Below, piece by piece: positions 1 to 9,061 of a stretch of DNA of 64,000 nt. How positions within the stretch are numbered: position 1 is the first letter of the stretch; each line of letters opens with the position of its first letter. Position numbers and translations under genes: made by a program. Where the stretch lies: NCBI GenBank assembly GCA_039925145.1, contig JBDSZL010000004.1:66799-130798 (forward strand), written 5' to 3'. The notes under the pieces are model-generated. The model ran no database searches. It was not told the origin of the DNA and was given only the letters and a program-made list of their open reading frames with translations. Origin of the DNA: JBDSZL01 sp039925145. Its GTDB lineage: Bacteria; Acidobacteriota; Vicinamibacteria; Vicinamibacterales; SCN-69-37.

Positions 1-756
1 CCAGTCAAGTCCCGTCGTCGTCTCATCGTGACCGTGGCGATTGCAGTGGTTCTGGGAGGCGTCGCCATTTTCGAAGGCAGCGTCATCGCGATGCTCATCG
101 ATCGGCCTGCGAGTCTTCCGCCTCCGGCGATTGACCGCGCGGCGCACGCGCCGGCACCGGCGGCGTTGAGTGTTCCGGAGCCATCGCCCACGTCTGGCCC
201 CGCATCCCCGGCAGCGACGACCGCGTCGGCTGCTGCCATCCCAGCTACGGCGGCGGCTGCGGATCCGACGGCGGCCAACGCGTTGCGGCCTGGGGCCGAT
301 CCTTCGCTGGCCGGCGCACCCGGAAGCCGCTTCGGCGGTCTGAAACTGACATCGAGTTTCGATCTCGCGGCGTTCGAGAATGGGAAGCCGGTCGGATCCA
401 GCGCGGCGCCCATCGCGCTGACGGAAGGTTCGCACGCCATGGATCTGGTGAACGACGCGCTCGGTTTCCGGACGCGCATCACTGTCACCGTCAAGCCCGG
501 CCAGATGACCTCCGTGGCGCTGTCGGCGCCGAACGGCCGCGTGAGCATCAACGCGATGCCGTGGGCAAGTGTGTGGATTGACGGCGCGCCGGCCGGCGAC
601 ACACCGCTGGCCAACGTCGCCATTCCGATTGGATCGCACGAAGTCGTGTTCCGGCATCCACAGCTCGGCGAGCAACGACAGACCATGATCGTCAAGGCGG
701 AGGGACTGACGAAGGTCAGTGCCAACCTGCAAGCCACCGCAGGAGGTGAGCGATGA
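1..756 (+). CDS. PEGA-domain membrane-anchored protein, 5'-truncated by the window edge
   Basis: The reading frame is already open at base 1 and ends at 756, so the true start probably lies outside the window (a GTG at 28 is the first in-window candidate). Near the left edge a basic stretch (KSRRR) is followed by a hydrophobic segment (IVTVAIAVVLGGVAIF), which looks like one membrane anchor. A long Pro/Ala-rich linker follows. The last 70 or so residues have the pattern of a PEGA domain (GRVSINAMPWASVWIDG, then GDTPL and a GSHEVVF strand). PEGA domains often form the extracytoplasmic tail of Ser/Thr kinases, so this may be the tail of a kinase, but no kinase sequence is visible. The stop overlaps the next ATG (ATGA), so the two are probably translationally coupled. 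Confidence 0.7.
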   Translation, partial: PVKSRRRLIVTVAIAVVLGGVAIFEGSVIAMLIDRPASLPPPAIDRAAHAPAPAALSVPEPSPTSGPASPAATTASAAAIPATAAAADPTAANALRPGADPSLAGAPGSRFGGLKLTSSFDLAAFENGKPVGSSAAPIALTEGSHAMDLVNDALGFRTRITVTVKPGQMTSVALSAPNGRVSINAMPWASVWIDGAPAGDTPLANVAIPIGSHEVVFRHPQLGEQRQTMIVKAEGLTKVSANLQATAGGER

Positions 757-1742
757 GGCTCGACCGATCGATCGCGATTCGTACTGCAGGCGGGCTGCTG
801 GTCCTGCTGCTGACCGCGGTGCCAGCCGCGGCACAGGTTGGACTGGCGCAGGCGAAGGATCTCTACGCCTCGGCGTCCTACGAAGAGGCGCTCCAGGCGC
901 TCGGCACGTTACCGGTCAGGACCACGTCCATCGAGTCGACCGAAGTGGCGACCTACCAGGTGTTCTGTCTGCTCGCGCTGGGACGAAGCGCCGAAGCCAA
1001 GCAGGCGATCGAAGCGATCGTGCACTCCGATCCGTTGTTTCACCCCACCGACGGGCAAGCCTCGCCGCGCCTGCGGGCATTCTTCGAAGACACGCGGCGG
1101 CCGTTCCTGCCAGACATCGTGCGCCAGACGTACGCGCACGGCAAAGAGGCCTTTACGCGCAAGAATGCCGCAGATGCGCTGGTCGACTTCAATCGCGTGA
1201 TCGCGCTCGTGGACGAGCTCGGCGAAACGGCCGACCCCGGCATCGCCGATCTCCGTACGTTGGCATCGGGCTTCAGGGATCTCGCGGCGACGATAGTTGC
1301 TCCGGCTCCGCCCCCAGTGGCTGCTGCCCCCGCCCCGGTGGTCGCGGCGCCTGCGGCCGTATCAGCGGCCGCCACCGGCGCGCCGGCCAGTCCGGCTTCA
1401 TCCGCGAGCGCTACGCCTGCCGATGCGGGTGGCACCCCGACGCCTCGTCTCTACAGCGTGACTGACGCGGACGTCATGAAGCCGATTGCCATCTCGCGCG
1501 CGTTCCCCGAGTGGCGACCGTTCAACCCGACTGAGGCCCGCCGTGACTTCAACGGCACACTCGATGTGGTCACCAACGAGATGGGCATGGTGGTCTCGGC
1601 CACGATTGTGAAGAGCATTCATCCACTCTACGATCCGATGTTGCTGCGGGCGGCTGCGGCCTGGCGGTTCAAGCCGGCCACGAAGAACGGCATGCCGGTG
1701 CGATACACCTCGAGGATCGACATTCGCCTCACGCCGAAGTGA
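753..1742 (+). CDS. Secreted protein with N-terminal repeat region and TonB-C-like domain
   Basis: 329 aa. The start ATG overlaps the upstream stop and has a strong ribosome-binding site (AGGAGG, about 741-746). A signal peptide is visible (residues 1-27, ending AAAQ). Residues 28-160 are helical with TPR-like spacing (AKDLYASASYEEALQAL). A Pro/Ala linker follows (about 175-225). The last 90 residues resemble a TonB C-terminal domain (DGTLDVV-type strand, then MLLRAAAAWRFKPATKNGMPV). This domain is normally periplasmic and contacts outer-membrane receptors. Here there is no N-terminal TonB membrane/Pro-rich segment, so it is a TonB-C-like periplasmic protein rather than TonB itself. Its partner is unknown. 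Confidence 0.65.
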   Translation: MRLDRSIAIRTAGGLLVLLLTAVPAAAQVGLAQAKDLYASASYEEALQALGTLPVRTTSIESTEVATYQVFCLLALGRSAEAKQAIEAIVHSDPLFHPTDGQASPRLRAFFEDTRRPFLPDIVRQTYAHGKEAFTRKNAADALVDFNRVIALVDELGETADPGIADLRTLASGFRDLAATIVAPAPPPVAAAPAPVVAAPAAVSAAATGAPASPASSASATPADAGGTPTPRLYSVTDADVMKPIAISRAFPEWRPFNPTEARRDFNGTLDVVTNEMGMVVSATIVKSIHPLYDPMLLRAAAAWRFKPATKNGMPVRYTSRIDIRLTPK

Positions 1743-1745
1743 GTG

Positions 1746-2585
1746 CTACCGGCCTGGTCCCGGCGCTCCGCGCGCCGCGCCGCCCATGGCGGCCATGCCG
1801 CTGAGGATGTCCTGCTTCTGGAAGCCCGCAGGCACGGTGAACATCGAGTCGGGAAACGTCTGGCGCGCCACGTCCGTGACCTCCATCGTCGTCTGTACCC
1901 CCGCAAGCGTCGCCGTCACTCTGACAGGGAACCCGTCGAATCCCTGGCTATCCGCTGAGCCAAACGCGAGCACGGCGCTGGCGATCTGCGGCATCAGCTT
2001 GCTGAGCAGACTTGCGAGCTGACCGGCGACCGCGAAGTCGGCCTCGGTGACTCCGAGGGCGCTCGCGCTGACGGTGCACACGTCCGACGTCTTCTGGCCG
2101 TTCTCGTAGCCCTCGTAGACGTTGCACGTCCAGCGTCCGACCTTGCTCGTGCCCCCCTTGCGGAACTCGGGCTTGGCAGCCGGCGTCGTTGGCAGGCCGC
2201 GTCCGCGCATCATCGCTTCCATCTGCGCCCGCTGGGCGGGCGACATGTTCGCCATCTGCGCCTGCATCATCGTGAGGGCATTCTGCGCCATCGCCGCCAT
2301 GGCCTCGAGCTCGGCCTTGGTCATCTCCGTATACGTCTTGGCTCCGGTGTCGATCAGATCGATGACTCCTTTGCCGGTGTCATAGACGACGACCTGCTGC
2401 GTGCCCGTTGCGCCGGTGACCTCCGAGCGCATGCGTGTCTTCTCGATCTGCGTCTGCGTCGTTTGAGCCGTCGTCCCGACTGTGACCCGCTGGGTGATCT
2501 GGATGCCTTCGGCGGCAAATCCTGGGACAGCGATCGTGCTGAACAGGAGTGCGACGCTGAGAAGTCTCGGGTTGCTGAACGTCAT
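1746..2585 (-). CDS. Secreted DUF4412-like protein
   Basis: 279 aa. I chose the ATG at 2585 because it overlaps the stop of the upstream radical SAM gene (ATGA) and is directly followed by a signal peptide (MTFSNPRLLSVALLFSTIAV, cleavage near GFAAEG). The mature part starts with strands of a LolA-like or DUF4412 fold (QITQRVTVG, KTRMRSEVTG, VVVYDTGKGVIDLID). It continues with a Met/Ala/Gln-rich helix (EAMAAMAQNALTMMQAQMAN) and later strands (VGRWTCNVYEGYENG). DUF4412 proteins are uncharacterised periplasmic or secreted proteins. It converges on the gene ending at 1742 with only 3 bases between them. Confidence 0.6.
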   Translation of the reverse strand: MTFSNPRLLSVALLFSTIAVPGFAAEGIQITQRVTVGTTAQTTQTQIEKTRMRSEVTGATGTQQVVVYDTGKGVIDLIDTGAKTYTEMTKAELEAMAAMAQNALTMMQAQMANMSPAQRAQMEAMMRGRGLPTTPAAKPEFRKGGTSKVGRWTCNVYEGYENGQKTSDVCTVSASALGVTEADFAVAGQLASLLSKLMPQIASAVLAFGSADSQGFDGFPVRVTATLAGVQTTMEVTDVARQTFPDSMFTVPAGFQKQDILSGMAAMGGAARGAPGPGR

Positions 2586-4147
2586 GTGGTCTCCACGATC
2601 CTCGGGGAAGATGCGGCGAGAGGAGCCGCCTGGTGCGGTGGGTCGATCACCTCGGCCGGCACGTACTCGCGTTCTTGTCGTCGGATGCGCTTGTAGCGCT
2701 TGAAGGCGGTGCGTTCGTCTTCGAGGCCGATCCAGGTCAGGAGACTCGTGCCCCGGAAGGTGTGCCGCATCATCTGCAGGCCGTTGCGCATGACAAACCC
2801 CGGGTCGTGCCTGATGACCGCGGGCAGGTGGCGCACCTTCATCCACCGTTCGGCACGCCAGCGCATGAACTCCACGTCTTCGGCGCCGAGGTGGGTGGTG
2901 CGTACCACGGCCGTCGTGCCGTCGTACTCCTCCACGGCATCCGACACGATGAGGCCGCGCTCGCGGAAATCCCGCGTCATGGGCGTGCCGGGGTACGGCG
3001 TTGGATGCTGGATGTAGGGCCAGTCGACATACTGTCGTGCGAATGCGAGATTGGCCTCGATCGACTCGCGTGTGTCGTCCGGGTTGCCGACAATCAGTCC
3101 CCCGACGACGAACATGCCGTGGCGATGGAGGATGTCGACCGCCTGCAGCGTCGCGTTCCCCACGGTGCGGCCGTTCTGCCGCTCCGCGTTCTTGGCGGCC
3201 GCCCGAAGAAACGTCAAATCGTCGGCGACGATGTTCTCGATGCCCAGGAACACGTACCGGAACCCGGCGCGCCGCATGCAGGCCCCGAGGGCGTCTCCGC
3301 CGGTGAGGAATGCGCTCGTCATGCCCTGCACGATGTAGTCGATGTCGTTGAGGCCGGCGGCGATGATCGCCTCACAGAGCGCGCGGAAGCGCGTGAGGTT
3401 CAGGGTGATGTTGTCATCGACGAGAAAGATCGTCCGCGTGCCCCGCCCATGCGCATCGGCAATGTCAGCGACCACGCGATCGATAGACCATGTGTGAAAG
3501 TTGCGGCCGCGCATCTCGATAATGGAGCAGAAGCTGCAATCGTACGTGCACCCTCGTGAGGTCTCGACGACGTCGACGGGGCGGCCGAGAAAGGTGTAGC
3601 CCTGGAGCACGCGCCCGTCGCGGCGCGGCGGCAGCACCTCGCCGTCGAGCGTGCTGACGTGTCGTGGCGCGTTGCGGACGAAACCCTGCGGCGTGCGGTA
3701 CGACATGCCCGCGATGGCACCGTAGCCGGTGCCGTTCTCACGAGCACGGAGCAATTCCCGAAACGTGATGTCGCCCTCGCCCGAGACGATGACGTCGACG
3801 CCCCAGCTGTCGGTTTCCCAGACGTGTGGTGCCAGACTCGGGTCGTAGCCGCCCACGACGACCAGCGCCTTCGGCGCCAGCTTCCGAACGAGGGCGATGA
3901 TTCGCCGTGCGGTGTGGCGCTGGAACGTCATGACCGACAGCCCGACCACGTCTGGTGCGTGGGTCTGCACGAGCCGTGTCACCGTGGCGGCGACGTCCCG
4001 CTGCGCAAGGATCAGGTCTGCGATGGCCACCCGGTGATGCGGGTCGATGTTGCCGGCGAGCGAGGCCAGGGCGCCGTTTGGAAACCGCATGGCCAGGGCG
4101 GGCGTGTGCTCGAAGGCATCGGGCATCGAGAGCAGCAGAACGTTCAT
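2582..4147 (-). CDS. B12-binding radical SAM protein
   Basis: 521 aa. The start at 4147 has a very strong ribosome-binding site (AAGGAGGA just upstream on the minus strand). Residues 1-150 form a cobalamin-binding-type domain with no obvious DxHxxG base-off motif. Around residue 199 is the radical SAM cluster motif in RGCTYDCSFCS (CxxxCxxC), which would bind a 4Fe-4S cluster and S-adenosylmethionine. The C-terminal 150 residues are family-specific and end in a basic helix (FKRYKRIRRQERE). Such enzymes carry out radical methylations or ring rearrangements in lipid, tetrapyrrole or natural-product pathways. The substrate cannot be named here. It is coupled by ATGA to the secreted DUF4412-like gene and divergent from pyruvate carboxylase. 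Confidence 0.8.
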   Translation of the reverse strand: MNVLLLSMPDAFEHTPALAMRFPNGALASLAGNIDPHHRVAIADLILAQRDVAATVTRLVQTHAPDVVGLSVMTFQRHTARRIIALVRKLAPKALVVVGGYDPSLAPHVWETDSWGVDVIVSGEGDITFRELLRARENGTGYGAIAGMSYRTPQGFVRNAPRHVSTLDGEVLPPRRDGRVLQGYTFLGRPVDVVETSRGCTYDCSFCSIIEMRGRNFHTWSIDRVVADIADAHGRGTRTIFLVDDNITLNLTRFRALCEAIIAAGLNDIDYIVQGMTSAFLTGGDALGACMRRAGFRYVFLGIENIVADDLTFLRAAAKNAERQNGRTVGNATLQAVDILHRHGMFVVGGLIVGNPDDTRESIEANLAFARQYVDWPYIQHPTPYPGTPMTRDFRERGLIVSDAVEEYDGTTAVVRTTHLGAEDVEFMRWRAERWMKVRHLPAVIRHDPGFVMRNGLQMMRHTFRGTSLLTWIGLEDERTAFKRYKRIRRQEREYVPAEVIDPPHQAAPLAASSPRIVETT

Positions 4148-4363
4148 GGCATTCCTCCTTACCACCGCCGGGGTGCCCCGTGCCGATTTGCCCATCCTGC
4201 GGCAAGGGCCGTGCGAAGGCAAGTACGACTCAGCGAGCGTCGGCCGGGTGCCGGCCGGGCGTCGGCGGCCCGTGCTATTTTGAAGGGCTCGACAAAGGCT
4301 GTGACCGTGGGCGCGGTGCCCGCCGGTGGCCTGCCTGCTGGCTTGGAGCGGCCGTCATCGTTC

Positions 4364-7300
4364 ATGAAGAAACTGCTCGCGCTCAACCGCGGCGAAATCG
4401 CCATCCGGATCATGCGCGCGGCCACCGAGCTGGGGCTGCGCACCGTCGCGATCTTCCCGAAAGAAGACGCCCTCAGCCTGCACCGCTTCAAGGCCGATGA
4501 GGCCTACCAGATCGGCGAGGGCAAGGGCCCGGTGCAGGCCTACCTGGATGTCGACGCCATTGTCGCGCTGGCTCAGGAGAAGGGTGTCGACGCCATCCAT
4601 CCCGGCTACGGCTTCTTGTCGGAGAACCCCGAGCTGCCTCGCGCCTGCCTCAAAGCGGGTATCACCTGTGTTGGACCGAGCGCCGAGCTGCTCGAACTGC
4701 TCGGTGACAAGACGGCGGCGCGGCGTCTCGCCGCCAGATCCGGCGTTCCTATCATCCCGGGTCTGGACCACGCGCTGACCGACGTCGCCGATGTCAGACG
4801 CGCGGCCGACCAGGTGGGCTACCCGCTCATCATCAAGGCCGCGTTCGGCGGTGGCGGTCGCGGGATGCGTGTGGTGGAATCACCGGGCGAGCTGGTGAGC
4901 CGCTTCGACGAAGCCAGCCGGGAAGCGGCGGCGGCGTTCGGCAACGGCGCGGTCTTCATGGAGCGGTACATCCGCAAGCCGCGCCATATCGAAGTGCAGG
5001 TGCTTGGCGACCGGGCTGGAAACGTCGTGCATCTGTACGAGCGCGACTGTTCCGTGCAGCGTCGCCACCAGAAGGTGGTCGAGGTGGCGCCGGCCGTCGG
5101 GCTCGATCCCGACGTGCGGCTGGCGATCTGCAGCGCCGCGGTCCGGCTGCTGAAGACCGCCGGGTACTGCAACGCCGGCACTGTGGAATTCCTGCTCGAT
5201 AGCGCCACCAACGAGTGGTTCTTCATCGAGGTCAATCCGCGCATCCAGGTGGAGCACACGGTCACCGAGATGGTGACCGGCATCGATCTCGTGCGCTGCC
5301 AGATTCTGATCGCGCAGGGCTGTCTCCTGCACGGGCCTGAGATGGGCCTGCCACCGCAGGATCAGATGCCGGTGCATGGCTACGCGCTGCAGTGCCGCGT
5401 CACCACGGAGGACCCGCAGAACAACTTCGTCCCCGACTACGGGAAGATCCACACCTACCGATCGCCGGCTGGGTTCGGCGTGCGACTCGACGGCGGATCC
5501 GCCTACGGCGGAGCGGTCATCAGCCCGTACTACGATTCGCTGCTCGTGAAGCTGACGGTGTGGGGGCAGGAGTTCTCGCACGCGTGCCGCCGGATGGACC
5601 GCGCGCTGCGGGAGTTCCGCATCCGGGGTGTCAAGACGAACATCCCCTTCCTCGAGAACGTCGTCAATCACCCCGTCTTCCAGAGCGGTCGCGTCACGAC
5701 GAGCTTTCTGGACGAGACGCCGGGTCTGTTTCGATTTGCGCCGCGGCAGGATCGCGCGACGAAGCTGTTGACCTACCTCGCAGACGTGATCGTCAACGGG
5801 AACTCGGAAGTGAAGGGCAAGGCCGAGCCGGCGCGGCTCGAGGCCGCACCGATCCCGTCCCATGTCGCGGGCACTCCACCGCCTGGCACCCGTCAGTTGC
5901 TCGAGAAACTGGGCGCCGAAGGCTTTGCGGCATGGACGAGCCGGCAGAAGCGCCTGCTTCTGACGGACACGACGCTGCGCGACGCGCATCAGTCGCTGAT
6001 GGCGACCCGGCTGCGCACGTACGACATGACGGCGATTGCCAATTTCATCGCGCACGCCATGCCGGAGTTGTACAGCCTCGAGATGTGGGGCGGCGCGACC
6101 TTCGACGTCTCCATGCGGTTCCTCCATGAGGATCCGTGGACACGCATGAGGCGCCTGCGCGAGCTGATTCCCAACATCTGCTTTCAGATGCTGTTGCGCG
6201 CCTCGAATGCGGTCGGCTACACGGCCTATCCCGACAACGCCGTGCGGGAGTTCGTCACCGAAGCGGCGACACAGGGGATGGACATCTTTCGCGTGTTCGA
6301 CTCGCTGAACTGGCTGCCGAACATGAAGGTGGCCATGGAGGCGATTCGCAAGACCGGCCGCGTGTGCGAAGCGGCGGTCTGCTACACGGGCGACATCCTC
6401 GACCCGGCGCGTGACAAATACCCGCTCGAGTACTACGTACGCACCGCAAAGGAACTGGAGCGGATGGGCGCGCACGTGCTCGGCATCAAGGACATGGCCG
6501 GACTCTGCCGGCCGTATGCCGCCGAGAAACTGGTGCGCGCGCTCAAGAGCGAAATCGGCATCCCGATCCACTTCCACACGCATGACACGAGCGGCATCAA
6601 CGCCGCGTCCATCCTGAAAGCATCCGAGGCGGGCGTGGACGTCGCCGACGCGGCGGCGGCGGCGATGAGCGGCACCACGAGCCAGCCGAATCTCAATTCA
6701 ATCGTCGCGGCGCTCGCGCATACGAAGCGGGCGACGGGCGTGAATCTCGACGCGCTGAATCAGTACTCGGACTACTGGGAGGTGGTGCGAGCCTACTACG
6801 AGCCCTTCGACAACGCGCCGCTCTCGGGTACGGCCGAGGTCTACATCCATGAGATGCCGGGCGGCCAGTACACGAACCTTCGCGAGCAGGCCGAAGCGAT
6901 GGGCCTCGGCGAGCGCTGGGCCGAAATCGGCCGCACCTACGCGGACGTCAACCAGGCCTTCGGCGACATCGTCAAAGTCACTCCCTCGAGCAAAGTGGTG
7001 GGCGACATGGCCATCTTCCTCGTCACGCACGGCATGACGATGAAGGAGTTCGAGGCGCTCGGCGTCAGCCACAATCTCACGCTGCCCAACTCCGTGGTGG
7101 ACATGTTCGCAGGCTCGCTCGGACAGCCAGAGGGCGGCTGGCCGCGGAAGCTCCAGAAGATCATCCTGCGCGATCAGAAGCCGATCAAGGGCCGGCCCGG
7201 CGCCAGTCTGCCCCCGATCGATATGGCGGCGACGGCCGCAGACCTCGAACGGCTCATCGGACGAAAGCCGCTGCACGACGAGGTCCTCAGCTATGTGATG

Positions 7301-7801
7301 TACCCCGACGTGTTCATCAAGTTCGCCCGCGGCCAGCAGAGCTACGGCGACGTGGGCGTGCTGCCGACGCGTCCCTTCTTCTACGGGATGCGCACCGGCG
7401 ACGTCATCGCGGTGGAGCTCGAGCCAGGCAAGACGATCGTCGTGAAATTCCTCACCGTGGGTGAGCTCCGTCCGGACGGGCAGCGGACCGTATTCTTCGA
7501 GCTCAACGGACAACCACGAGAGGTGGGCATCCGGGACAAGTCGCAGAAGACCACCGGCGCGCCCAAGGAGATGGCCGATCCCAATCATTCGGGTCACATC
7601 GGCGCGCCAACGCCGGGCATTGTCACGGCCGTCGCGGTCGAGCAGGGACAGGTGGTCGAGAAAGGGCAGAAGCTGCTGATTCTCGAGGCGATGAAGATGC
7701 AGAGCACGGTCTACGCGCCCGTTGCCGGTAAGGTCGCGCGCCGGCTCGTGCAGCCGGGCCAGGCTGTCGAGACGAAAGAGCTGCTCCTGGTCATCGAATA
7801 G
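4364..7801 (+). CDS. pyc: Pyruvate carboxylase (single-chain, biotin-dependent)
   Basis: 1145 aa, the usual length for the family. The frame is open further upstream, but homology begins at MKKLLALNRGEIAIRI, so I place the start at 4364. Order of domains: biotin carboxylase/ATP-grasp (1-460; glycine loop KAAFGGGGRGMRVV near residue 158, HYERDCSVQRRHQK, and EVNPRIQVEHTVTE); carboxyltransferase (from about 530; TDTTLRDAHQS near 538, where metal and substrate bind); and biotin carrier (biotinyl Lys1111 in EAMKMQS). It makes oxaloacetate from pyruvate, bicarbonate and ATP in the cytoplasm, an anaplerotic step. It stands alone, with about 215 bp to the divergent radical SAM gene. Confidence 0.97.
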   Translation: MKKLLALNRGEIAIRIMRAATELGLRTVAIFPKEDALSLHRFKADEAYQIGEGKGPVQAYLDVDAIVALAQEKGVDAIHPGYGFLSENPELPRACLKAGITCVGPSAELLELLGDKTAARRLAARSGVPIIPGLDHALTDVADVRRAADQVGYPLIIKAAFGGGGRGMRVVESPGELVSRFDEASREAAAAFGNGAVFMERYIRKPRHIEVQVLGDRAGNVVHLYERDCSVQRRHQKVVEVAPAVGLDPDVRLAICSAAVRLLKTAGYCNAGTVEFLLDSATNEWFFIEVNPRIQVEHTVTEMVTGIDLVRCQILIAQGCLLHGPEMGLPPQDQMPVHGYALQCRVTTEDPQNNFVPDYGKIHTYRSPAGFGVRLDGGSAYGGAVISPYYDSLLVKLTVWGQEFSHACRRMDRALREFRIRGVKTNIPFLENVVNHPVFQSGRVTTSFLDETPGLFRFAPRQDRATKLLTYLADVIVNGNSEVKGKAEPARLEAAPIPSHVAGTPPPGTRQLLEKLGAEGFAAWTSRQKRLLLTDTTLRDAHQSLMATRLRTYDMTAIANFIAHAMPELYSLEMWGGATFDVSMRFLHEDPWTRMRRLRELIPNICFQMLLRASNAVGYTAYPDNAVREFVTEAATQGMDIFRVFDSLNWLPNMKVAMEAIRKTGRVCEAAVCYTGDILDPARDKYPLEYYVRTAKELERMGAHVLGIKDMAGLCRPYAAEKLVRALKSEIGIPIHFHTHDTSGINAASILKASEAGVDVADAAAAAMSGTTSQPNLNSIVAALAHTKRATGVNLDALNQYSDYWEVVRAYYEPFDNAPLSGTAEVYIHEMPGGQYTNLREQAEAMGLGERWAEIGRTYADVNQAFGDIVKVTPSSKVVGDMAIFLVTHGMTMKEFEALGVSHNLTLPNSVVDMFAGSLGQPEGGWPRKLQKIILRDQKPIKGRPGASLPPIDMAATAADLERLIGRKPLHDEVLSYVMYPDVFIKFARGQQSYGDVGVLPTRPFFYGMRTGDVIAVELEPGKTIVVKFLTVGELRPDGQRTVFFELNGQPREVGIRDKSQKTTGAPKEMADPNHSGHIGAPTPGIVTAVAVEQGQVVEKGQKLLILEAMKMQSTVYAPVAGKVARRLVQPGQAVETKELLLVIE

Positions 7802-7857
7802 CAGAAAACGCGGAACCGAGAGACAATCGGCCCGGTTGACCTCTGGAAGGAGTTCCC

Positions 7858-8451
7858 ATGAACGTGGTGCCGCTCATCGCCCTCCTTATCGCGACTGTAC
7901 TCTCCGGTACGCAGACCTACACGCCAGATGCCGACGGCTTCATTCGGAATTGGCTGGTTCTCGCTCCGATTGCCGTTGAAGAGGATTCGGGTGCGACTGA
8001 AATCGACAAGGACCTGGTCAACGGCGAGGCGGCGATCAAGCCGAAGGCCGGCGACAAAGTGTCGAGCCTGGGCACAACGTGGACCTGGACACCCCACACC
8101 ACGTCCGATTACTTCATCGATTTCAGGGAGTCTTTCGGCAAAGACCGCGGCGAAGACGCGGCGGCCTACGCGGTGGCCTATGTCATCTCGGACGCCGACA
8201 TGACCGTGAAGCTCTCGATGGGCTCCAACGACCAGTTCAAGGCGTGGCTCAACGGGAAGCAGGTGCTGAGGTTCGGGGAGACGAGGACCCTCGAGAAGGA
8301 CACGGACACCGCGGACGTCACGCTTCTCAAAGGGCAGAACGTGCTCGTCTTCAAGGTGATCAACGAGAAGAACAGCTGGCAGGGCTGTGCGCGGTTCACC
8401 AAGGACGGCGTCGGGGTGAAGAACCTCAGAATCTCGGTCGCGCCCCAGTAG
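7858..8451 (+). CDS. Secreted hypothetical protein, beta-rich
   Basis: 197 aa. Strong ribosome-binding site (GGAAGGAG) 6 bases before the ATG. A hydrophobic leader (MNVVPLIALLIATVLSG) marks it as exported. The mature part is a probable beta-sandwich. FIDFRESFG, AYAVAYVISDADMTVKLSMGSNDQFKAWLNGKQVL and GQNVLVFKVINEKNSWQGCARF match the pattern of glycoside-hydrolase-like accessory domains (an N-terminal sandwich with 'SNDQFKAWLNG'). No catalytic residues are recognised. It follows pyruvate carboxylase by 56 bp and may be read from the same transcript, but nothing links the functions. Confidence 0.7.
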   Translation: MNVVPLIALLIATVLSGTQTYTPDADGFIRNWLVLAPIAVEEDSGATEIDKDLVNGEAAIKPKAGDKVSSLGTTWTWTPHTTSDYFIDFRESFGKDRGEDAAAYAVAYVISDADMTVKLSMGSNDQFKAWLNGKQVLRFGETRTLEKDTDTADVTLLKGQNVLVFKVINEKNSWQGCARFTKDGVGVKNLRISVAPQ

Positions 8452-8470
8452 ACCAGCCGTCGTGTCATGA

Positions 8471-8496
8471 GGGGCAGCCGCTGTCGTGGCTGCCCC
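8471..8496. terminator. Probable bidirectional terminator hairpin
   Basis: Perfect 9-bp inverted repeat (GGGGCAGCC / GGCTGCCCC) with an 8-base loop. It lies between two convergent genes, 20 bp after the stop at 8451 and just before the stop at 8509. No clear T tract on either side, so termination is inferred from position and stem strength. Confidence 0.5.
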
Positions 8497-8508
8497 GGCC
8501 ACTGCCGT

Positions 8509-8931
8509 CTAGCTGTACATCTGCTGTCGGGCGCTCAGCCTCGTCCATCCACGGGCGATGCGATAAATGAACCAGATCGTCACCGCGCCCAGTGGCAGCC
8601 ACACCACGATGATGCCAATGCCGAGCGTCATGACGAGGAAGAGGCCGCAGAGCGCGACCCAGAGAAGCCCGAACCAGAACGTGCGAATCTGCCACCGGAA
8701 GTGGGATTCGAGCCACGTGCCCCGAGCCTCGCCCCGCTTGATGTAGTTCAGAATCACCGCGATGATCGACGGCCACCCCGTGAGAAACGCGCCGATGACG
8801 GTGGCCGCGCCAAGAATCCCCGTGAGCAGGCTGAACGCATGCAGCGCATAAATTGTCGTGGTCCAGCCGATGAGTGAGCTCGACCTGGCATCGAGCGTCG
8901 TGACCGCTGGCGTGTGAGCTGGCACATTCAT
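8509..8931 (-). CDS. Small membrane protein, DUF4870-like
   Basis: 140 aa. The start at 8931 is chosen because AGAGGAA lies 8 bases upstream and the protein then begins with a short soluble tail before the membrane part. Three or four hydrophobic segments are visible: IYALHAFSLLTGILGAATVIGAFL, FWFGLLWVALCGLFLVMTLGIGI, and WLPLGAVTIWFIYRIARGW. The layout (SLIGW start, LNYIKRGEARGTWLESHFRWQIRTFW in the middle, IYRIARGW at the end) matches DUF4870-type or related small membrane proteins of unknown function. Confidence 0.7.
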   Translation of the reverse strand: MNVPAHTPAVTTLDARSSSLIGWTTTIYALHAFSLLTGILGAATVIGAFLTGWPSIIAVILNYIKRGEARGTWLESHFRWQIRTFWFGLLWVALCGLFLVMTLGIGIIVVWLPLGAVTIWFIYRIARGWTRLSARQQMYS

Positions 8932-9013
8932 GGTGTTCCTCTTTACCGGTAAAGACGTGTGGATTGCGGGCTCGGGTTCCAGCGATGGTCCGCGACTGGC
9001 TCTGAACGAAAAA

Positions 9014-9036
9014 GGGGCGGACACGGTGTCCGCCCC
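9014..9036 (-). terminator. Rho-independent terminator of the PQQ-dehydrogenase operon
   Basis: On the minus strand a 10-bp perfect stem (GGGGCGGACA / TGTCCGCCCC, 3-base loop) is followed directly by TTTTT. It lies 26 bp past the stop of the dehydrogenase at 9062 and is the clearest intrinsic terminator in the window. Confidence 0.85.
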
Positions 9037-9061
9037 TGCGTGTGGACTTAATCGGCAGGCG

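Noticed and set aside
4880..6583. Long antisense reading frame (567 codons) opposite pyruvate carboxylase
   Set aside because: It is an artefact of high GC; composition is Arg/His-rich with no family pattern, and the other strand is an intact enzyme.
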